This document shows, piece after piece, positions 57,096 to 64,000 of a stretch of 64,000 nt of DNA. The stretch is taken from positions 62,001-126,000 of the forward strand of contig OZ017795.1 in the NCBI GenBank assembly GCA_963969395.1, written 5' to 3'. The DNA comes from Pseudoscleropodium purum (lineage: Eukaryota; Streptophyta; Bryopsida; Hypnales; Brachytheciaceae). The stretch's first letter is position 1; each line of letters begins with the position of its first letter. Made by a program: the position numbers and the translations under genes. The notes below the pieces were generated by a model that had not been told where the DNA came from, did not search any database, and worked only from the letters and a program-made list of their open reading frames with translations.

Positions 57096-58300
57096 TATCA
57101 CGCCCCTATCTCATTGGGGTGCCTGAAGCACCTTAGTGAGTAAGGGAGACCTTGGTGGTGACTCCCCAAGCCTTGCAATAGACTAAGAAGGGTGTTTTGA
57201 AACACTTTCAAGCAAACAAGGCACAATGGCGCCCTCGATTGGAAGGTTATGTTAAAGTGTCATTCATTCTTAGAAAGCTCTTGGGAAGACGCATCTAAAC
57301 ATCAAAAGAATGCGTGGTTTGAACTAATTAGCTAGAAGTTATGGCTGTTCAAAGTTAGGGGTGTCCCGGTGGCACTAGGACACTTTAGGCCTACAAGTAA
57401 GGAGTTCCTTAGGAATCCTTTGAGAAAGTATGTCATATAACATATCATTGGAAAGCTAAGAATACAAAGATATTAGAATAAAAAGCATTACGAGGTTCTA
57501 AGTTATGATTCAAAAGTTATGGCCAAGAGAAGGGCCGTGATGAAGGTGTGACGCTTCCCTTAGTAAACCTGAATCTTTGAAGGGTCATAACTTTGTAAGA
57601 ACTTGTTCAAATGGAACAAGTGAAGAGTCCACTGGCATTTACTTGTTGCGTAGATATCTAAAATGAGATTGCATGTTGGATTTGGAGCTCTAAGCATAGA
57701 GTTAAACTGTTTGGAAGTTTGGAAGTCCAATTGGTGAAGAGACTAAGGGAATTCAGGTTGGATTCGGGTACTTTTTCAAAACCCAAGGTGGGTTGGATAC
57801 TCCCTTCGATATAAAAGGGGGGTCTGCCAAATCCTATAGAAAGTACTATAGAAGGGGTTGGTTTCACTCCTCACTCTCTCTTGGAGCCTTGATGAATCAT
57901 GGTGAACTCCGATAATTCAAGGTTGGTGGTGAAACTTCACCGCCGGCTCCAAAGCACCATAGGGCACTTGTGTGAAGTGTCCCATGGCACCGGTTGGGAT
58001 GGAACTCCACCTCAAACTAATCCACACTCCATGTATCATGAATAAGGAGTTCCGATTAGTAATGCCAAAGAGTAGCAAATACACTAAAGACTAATTTGGA
58101 ATAAGGTGTCTCTCAAAGGCAGTGAGGACCATGGTGCGTAGTGCTACCACAGATCTTAGCACTCCAAAATGAAGCTCCACCCCATGTCACGAAGTAACAT
58201 GCTCAATGTCACATGGGAAGTGTGTGCTAGAGTCTTGGTGATTGGAATTTAGCAAAGTGAGTTGGAAATGGGGACTAACACTATGGGTGCATAGTATGTG
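57096..58300. mobile_element. possible decayed LTR
   Basis: Starts ATCACGCCCCTATCTCATTG, like the TGTCACGCCC starts of some plant LTRs. It contains repeated AGTTATGGCC/AAAGTTATGG words and a TATAAAAGGGG box near 57811 followed by a transcript-like tract. No target duplication or second LTR was found. Confidence 0.3.
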
Positions 58301-59114
58301 CAATATTAGCTAGTTGTGGCTCAAATAAGGTTGGAAGTGAATCTATTGAGCAAAGAAGTGTGTTTTAGGCTGCTACACTCTAAAACATCAAAAATGATAA
58401 GATCTACACTGGCTTTCTTAGTAAGAGTGCCATTGAAAAACCTATCCTTATTTGAAGCATGTTGCATACATATAAGACCCAAAAAAAACATTAGTGCAAT
58501 TTTGAAAAATGAAAACAACTTTATTCATGAACACAAGTCATACATACAAAAGCAAAAAAGATGGATATGAATGCAATCAAACAAGTCATTATCTATAATT
58601 AGGAATTTACTTTATCAAAGAAGGAAATGACATTATTGAATATGTTAAGTAGTGGATCATTCTCAGATCCAATCAAAGAAGTCACTAAAACATTCAAGAT
58701 GCATTCCTCGACAATACATTGTGATTCCAAGCTTTGATCTTGAGCTAGCAAGCCATGAAAGAGACACTCTTAAGTGAAAGAAAACCCTAAAGATGTGTCC
58801 TTCATTGCTCCATCACTTGTTGCTTGATTCTAATTGGACATCTCTGCTTTTCTCTTCTTTCTTTTGGGCTTCTCCTTAGCGTCAGCTTTAGCTTTCTTAG
58901 CATGTTGTTCTTTCTTCTTGGCCTTGTTCTCTTCAATTTTCTTCCTTACTTCTTCTCATTGTTCTTCTTTCTTTTTGTCAAACACCTCCTACTTCTTGAT
59001 GGTCTTTGCTTGAATTTCATCGTCCATGCCTACAAATTTGTCAAACTCAATCTCCACCATAACGCTCTCTTTTACAGATTGAAAAAGAGTCATCTCCTCA
59101 ACGGGGGGTTTAGC
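58301..59114 (-). pseudogene. decayed coding remnant with lysine-rich tail
   Basis: Read on the minus strand, about 59100-58830 gives MTLFQSVKES, VEIEFDKFVGMDDEI, a stop, then a lysine/glutamate-rich tail (KKIEENKAKKKEQHAKKAKA). This looks like an old charged C-terminal tail with stops. It has no named domain. A hAT MITE sits directly upstream on this strand. The plus frame at 58824-59237 is its antisense shadow. Confidence 0.35.
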
Positions 59115-59122
59115 CTTGGTTG

Positions 59123-59363
59123 CAGGGTTGACAAATCAGTACGTCCGCCCCAAAATAGCATCCGTAACCCGGACGTTTGTCCTCACGGACGCCAGCAGAC
59201 GCAACGTCCCTCCCACCGTCGGAAGGCGGACGGGTAGGGCGGACGGGGCGGACGGGGGGACAGGCGGACGCTGCATCCGCCGGGACCACGAATGTCAACG
59301 GACGCTGCGGACACAGCGTCCACGTCCGGACATCCCGGACGTCCGATCGTCCTGTAAACCCTA
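59123..59363 (+). mobile_element. GC-rich hAT-type MITE, copy 2
   Basis: A 241-bp element starting CAGGGTTGACAAATC and ending GTCCTGTAAACCCTA, with perfect 8-bp duplications CTTGGTTG (59115-59122, 59364-59371). It is rich in CGGACG/CGTCCG words, giving several artefactual frames on both strands. Confidence 0.92.
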
Positions 59364-59371
59364 CTTGGTTG

Positions 59372-59829
59372 TACTTTAGATACCAAGCCCCACCTTGAAG
59401 ATGGACGCTTGTCCAATTCTTCATTTGTAATAGAAAAAACATGCAATCTGGAAAAGATCAATGTAACCATCAAGAAGGGAGGCAAATCAACCTTCATAAT
59501 GGCCTTCTTTGCGTACAGCTTGAATTTGAAATACTTGAACAAGAACTCAATAATTACAAAGACAACACATAATCACTCAAATTTGAAGGTGCTAACATCA
59601 TTCAATTGTGATGGATCTGCTTCACTGCAAGAATAGAGCCCTTGAACTCCTTAAATGTATTTGACGTTTAGGAGGCATCAATACCTTTGAAGACACTGGC
59701 AAATGCATGATCCCACACCTCCAACCTCTGATGTAGGTAGGTAGTGACTCTAGCTCGTTAACAACCTCTATATTCACTAGAATATTGTCTAATCAAACAA
59801 TGTTCTTGTACATTTCCAAGGTAGTACCC
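59372..59829. other. no gene recognised
   Basis: Continuation of the sequence interrupted by MITE copy 2. The minus strand has short decayed frames only. Confidence 0.3.
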
Positions 59830-60377
59830 TCAATCTAGAAAATGATAAAAATAACATTGTGCAAATAAGAAAGAAGTTGAAAACAAAACTAGTTTAAATG
59901 GAAGAGAAACCAAAAAGTAATAAGTATCATTTATTCCCTCATACCAACAAGCCTTTGTTAAAAAAGCATTGATCTTGTCTTCATTGGCCGGTCTAGTAGG
60001 GAAGCACCGTACCTCACGCATTGGACTTGATGAATTTAGCCACCTTAGCCACTTAACCTTATGGCTATTGTCTGCATTTGAGGTAGCTATATTTTGTAGC
60101 TTGTCTAGTGTCAACTCTAGGATAGAGTACATGTTCCAATGCCTTTCAATTGGAGAAGAACAACCACCAAATGAATAACTCAAAGCTACAGCTTGGAATG
60201 CAAAACATTGAAATTGTAAAATGATTCATGAAGTACCTCTTGGAGCCACTCATCTCCTAAGGTTGGATTTGCAATAGCGACAATCTTTGACAACTTCTTG
60301 TATAACTTCTTGGTAGTCTCCTTGACAAAGTTCCTCATGGCAATGGCAACTCTTTTGTTATTGACTTCTTCCATCAA
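59830..60377 (-). pseudogene. possible hAT transposase remnant
   Basis: Minus-strand frames 60377-60186 and 60183-59830 overlap in sense. Read across, they give FQAVALSYSFGGCSSPIERHWNMYS, in two segments. It is reminiscent of the hAT C-terminal dimerisation region (LSQ..SSS..ERNWS), followed by LDKLQNIATSN. A stop or frameshift separates the parts. The match is short and from memory only. Other ORF-like proteins could give a similar pattern. Confidence 0.35.
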
Positions 60378-62189
60378 AGTATCCTCATGATATTTGTGGA
60401 CAACTACAACTGATTTAGCCGCAATCTCTTACTGGAAATTTTACGTCAAGTTCAACATCTTACTCAAAGAGTTATCAATAATAGCTAGAATATTACAATC
60501 AACAAAGGTTGTCAAGAGATAAATGTAATAGATTCATGAGGACAAGAATCAAACTTACTTGAAAAATGAAGGATGTGAATACCTCCAAAGGCATTGTATA
60601 CTATGTCTTCCGAATAGTCTTTTTACATGTCTTGATATCCTCATTACTAAGAAGCTCATTGAACTTCTCTAATGGCATGGACCCATATTTCCAAACTCAA
60701 TATAGTATATGCATTAGGTTCGTCTTCACATAGAAGTTCTCGGTGTGCCTATCCACAAGAGCAATGTCACATAATATGGTAGTGAAAATAAGGAAACATA
60801 CTCAATTTAAGAATTCAATGAACCAAATAATAGACTTACTTATTTATATTATGCATGACCTACTTAGCCACACCAATTTGTCCCTTTGTCTCCCATATAA
60901 TGGAGTCCACAAATATATGCCACATCAGATCAACGGTGTTGTAAGTGTTCAAAACTCCACCTTCAAGTTCTAACATACACAACTAAGTTCTATTATTATT
61001 TATTCAATACTAAGGGTGAGTGGTTTGTAGTAAACAAGCTGCCTTCGAAGTAATGGAACTTTTTACTAAATCCTATAATGATCCTAGTATTGAATAGCTA
61101 AAGGAAAGGAAATTGGAGGGAATTTTGGAAAATTTAGGTCACCTAAGTCGATTCTTTAGATTAAAGGGTTTTCTAAAGAAAAGAAAATATTTTTAGGCTA
61201 AGTTAAAGAGTTTTTTGCACTCTTTTTAATGAAATAAAAATATCAAAATTTGATCATCATTCCTAATTCCTAAAAGATAATTAAGGATGAAATTTAACAG
61301 TTTCTTTTAATTAAAACTTCATCTATCATTTTCTAATGTTCTAGCTATTGGATTTGCATTTGAATTTTTACATGATTTCTTGTTTTCGATCTTCTAGCTA
61401 AATATGAAATTTGGAATATTTTTGATAACTTTAGCTATGATTCTCTTAAATTCAATTTCCTCTACTTCAATATTTTGTCCTACTTCATGTTATTCAAATA
61501 TTTTCTTTTTTTTTAAGTGAAGTTAGTTTTGGACTCCTGAAAGTATGCCTTGAAAGATTCTACCCTAATTTGATTCAAAATATTTTTTCAAAGATTCTTT
61601 AATTGAAAGCTAATTTTTATCTTTTGGTGGGAATATTTCTCTCTTAATAATTTTTTATCAATTCTACTTCTATCCTTTGGGTCAATGAATTATTCCTTTT
61701 AAATTCTAAATTCTACCTAAATTAAGTTGGCTCAATTATTTCAATGACTGAAGATAAAGTGAAATTTTTTAATAAAATTTTACCAATACTAGTTTTATAA
61801 AAATTTACCTTCCCAATGTTGATATAGTTTGACTTCTGCTTATCTTTTAATTCTGCCCTTAACTTTTACATTCCAAATTTTGACCCAAGTAATTAATCAA
61901 AATTTGGTGACTATTCTTGGTTATTTCTTACGCTATAATGGTTAAATAATTTTTATCTTGATAATCAATTTTGATAGGGAAAGCTAAACGTAAATTATTT
62001 CTTCCCACTTGGACTTCTTCCTCCAAACCTCATTTTGATTTAAGTCCTAAGATACTTCAAAATATTCCTTGAAATGAAGGTCTTTTCTATTCTATTTATT
62101 TTATTTTTATTTTTCATCCAAAATCGTACAAAAAGAGTCCCAAATGACTCAATTCGGACTCTATACGCTCCAAGTTCGATAGTTAATTA
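60378..62189. repeat. AT-rich region with dispersed repeat pieces
   Basis: No supported gene. 61015-61080 is an inverted match of about 11615-11690. The remainder is highly AT-rich. Confidence 0.4.
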
Positions 62190-63068
62190 ACAGAATGTTT
62201 TGAAATTCCATTAAAATTCGTTGGTGCCACCAGTTCAGGTGGTTACCATCGTTGGAATGTCGTGAAACTTGATGAGACTCTTATTCAAACTAAAACACAC
62301 TATCTTAATTTTTAGTGGAATTTTACCATCACTAGATGAATTTCTATGAAATTTCCTAATTTTAGTGACTTTAGTTGACTTCCCATGGAGTCACGTTTTG
62401 TAATTTGAAAAATTATGAAACTTTTAAGGTAAATTTTAAGAAGTCTTCAAATCCTTTGTGCAAAGTTTCAAGTCAAACTTGCACTTTTCCAAAGAATTAA
62501 AATTTTACTTCTTTGGATATTAGTTCTTTCGAGGAGGAATCATTCTCCAAGGTTGACGAATCTCTACGTCCGCCCAAAAAAGGCGTCCGTAACCCGGACG
62601 TCCGTCTGCACCGACGCCATCGGACGTAGTGTCCCTCCTATTGTCGAAAGGCGGACGAGCGGGGCGGGGTGGACGGGGCAGGATGGGGCGGGTAGGGCAG
62701 ACAGGCGGATGGGGCAGACGGCGTCCGCAAATGTCAGCGGACGCTGCAGACACAACGTCCGCGTTCGGACGTCCTGTCAACCCTGTCATTCTCTGTACCA
62801 AGGATTTATGGGAGTTTAATTTTTTGGGAGAAGAATCATTTCCTTGATATGAAAATTTTGGCAATCTATATTGATTGTTACACTCTTGGCATGTTTTTAT
62901 AGTAAAAACACCTTTCTTCCTATAGTGACCGCTTTTCCAAAGTAATTGTGGATTTTACTTGATAGTCAATGTAAGAACTAATTTTCAATTATGGCATTTG
63001 GAATGCAACCTTAGGAAAGTTAGATCAATTCTAGCTTACTAATTTTAGCCAATTTTGTCGCATGCACT
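62190..63068 (-). repeat. dispersed repeat A, copy containing a MITE
   Basis: Inverted counterpart of 46690-47305. After removing the 238-bp MITE and one 8-bp duplication, its length (633 bp) is close to the 616 bp of the other copy. Confidence 0.7.
62548..62785 (+). mobile_element. GC-rich hAT-type MITE, copy 3
   Basis: A 238-bp element starting CAAGGTTGACGAATC and ending GTCCTGTCAACCCTG, with perfect 8-bp duplications TCATTCTC (62540-62547, 62786-62793). The orientation is as copy 2. A first-end mismatch (CAAGG instead of CAGGG) suggests a point change after insertion or a variant end. Confidence 0.92.
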
Positions 63069-64000
63069 CCGTTTGATAGCAATCTTCCACTAAATTCACA
63101 TCAAGTGTTTTTCCTTGTATTCTATTCTTAATTGGAAACTATTCATAATTCCTTGCTTGACATTCCAACACTCACTTGAACTCTTTTAAATAACCAAAGG
63201 AATCACTTATGACATTTTTCAAGGTGTTTGGCAAATTAATCTATACAGGTAGAGATTCTCTCCAACTATTCTCTGAATCCACTTTTGGGGCCTTTGGAAC
63301 TATAATTACCCATAAAAATGAATAAAAAGCAAAAGAAAACAAAAAAAACTGAGACCTAGGTGACATTTATGGGCTCACGGTTGTGCAATCGGTTAATGTG
63401 TCTCATCCATACGATGCGCTTGTAGTTTCCATTACAAACATAGAATTTTGCATCCACAAATTGCTCTAGACTTGCCGACTTGGCTTATTCTGAAGGTGGG
63501 TGTTAAATTCATTGTTGATAGAATTCCATAGGGTTTACCATTCTACCTTCTCTACTTGGAAGAAAAACCTCAATTGGCCTTTGCTCAAGTTTTGTTAGGT
63601 CAGAGGACAATGTGGGCCTAACCATTGGCATTAGAACCAATCAACATAAGGAAATCCTCATGCGTGAATGATTGGTAGGATGTAAGCATAGGCTAGAAAT
63701 TGTAGACACAAAGTCTAGTTTTTGAGCCCTCCAAATAGCATCTTTGCCTTCCAATGTGATGAAGATCATGGGTGGCACCTCGTCAACAATGTCTTTAGAA
63801 ACATCCCTCTCTTCGAAGATTGAAGGTTGCTCTTCATCATGAGTCACATTTTGGATTGACGAAGTAGTAGGTGCCGTTGCGTGAACCACCGACATTGAAT
63901 TTTGAATGTAGGACAACCAAAGATTCAATATCATGAAGTGCAATACATAATGTGACCAACGAAATAGTATTTTACACAGCATATGAAGAATAGAGGATGA
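63069..64000. other. gene-poor end of window
   Basis: The minus-strand frame 63982-63641 has an ATG and 113 codons, with a serine/threonine- and glutamate-rich middle, but no domain I recognise. It may be a decayed transposon protein. Nothing else is supported. Confidence 0.3.

Noticed and set aside
63641..63982. Minus-strand 113-codon frame as a host gene
   Set aside because: No recognisable domain, neighbour context or splice structure; it is left as an unassigned frame.
1..64000. tRNA, rRNA or organelle-derived segments
   Set aside because: No cloverleaf with a TTCGAATCC-type loop, and no rRNA or chloroplast gene words, were found by eye. A covariance-model scan would be needed to exclude small ones.

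Overview
The window is nuclear DNA of a land plant. It is AT-rich, crowded with decayed transposons and tandem repeats, and holds very few host genes. The best taxonomic clue is an unbroken, apparently intronless pentatricopeptide-repeat (PPR) gene of the PLS-DYW class. Its repeat wording (MYGKCGS, WNVMIGGLAEHG, EWVKEVHRHV) resembles the large PPR families of mosses. I infer a moss or other seed-free plant, without certainty.

Layout. 0.6-1.4 kb: 3' end of a LINE. 1.77-2.64 kb: 72-bp minisatellite, with an outlying copy at 9.5 kb. 3.4-9.0 kb: exons of a BPI/LBP-like lipid-binding protein gene, split by a 3,294-bp element (4656-7949) with TG..CA ends and a 5-bp target-site duplication. That element looks like a solo LTR that carries a 552-codon ORF, frameshifted here. 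13.4-14.5 kb: PIF/Harbinger-like element. 19.8-21.5 and 26.6-27.4 kb: two minisatellites with 22- and 21-bp units that share a core. 22.8-24.5, 27.7-28.1 and 29.6-30.2 kb: older degenerate tandem repeats. 30.57-41.04 kb: an 8.8-kb segment carrying the PPR-DYW gene, bounded by equal-length, almost identical 825-bp inverted repeats. 47.3-55.1 kb (minus strand): a broken CACTA transposon with TNP2, DUF4218-like and DUF4216-like remains and a captured piece of the proteasome subunit gene RPN6. Its TNP2 part is split by a second copy of the LTR-like element (50970-54265) with an intact 552-aa ORF. A diverged relative of that ORF lies beside it at 55.25-55.6 kb. Three small GC-rich hAT-type MITEs at 44.1, 59.1 and 62.5 kb each have a perfect 8-bp target duplication.

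How it fits together. The only gene likely to work as a host gene is the PPR-DYW protein, expected to act in organellar C-to-U RNA editing. The BPI-like and RPN6-like sequences are partial. The rest is a layered record of insertions: LTR-like elements into an intron and into a CACTA transposase, a hAT MITE into a dispersed repeat whose empty counterpart is also in the window, and host gene capture by a CACTA element.

Limits. Exon boundaries come from splice motifs and remembered family features, not from alignment. Several ORFs in this window open on GTG or TTG; where that matters I give the plant-style ATG. I found no convincing tRNA, rRNA or CRISPR.
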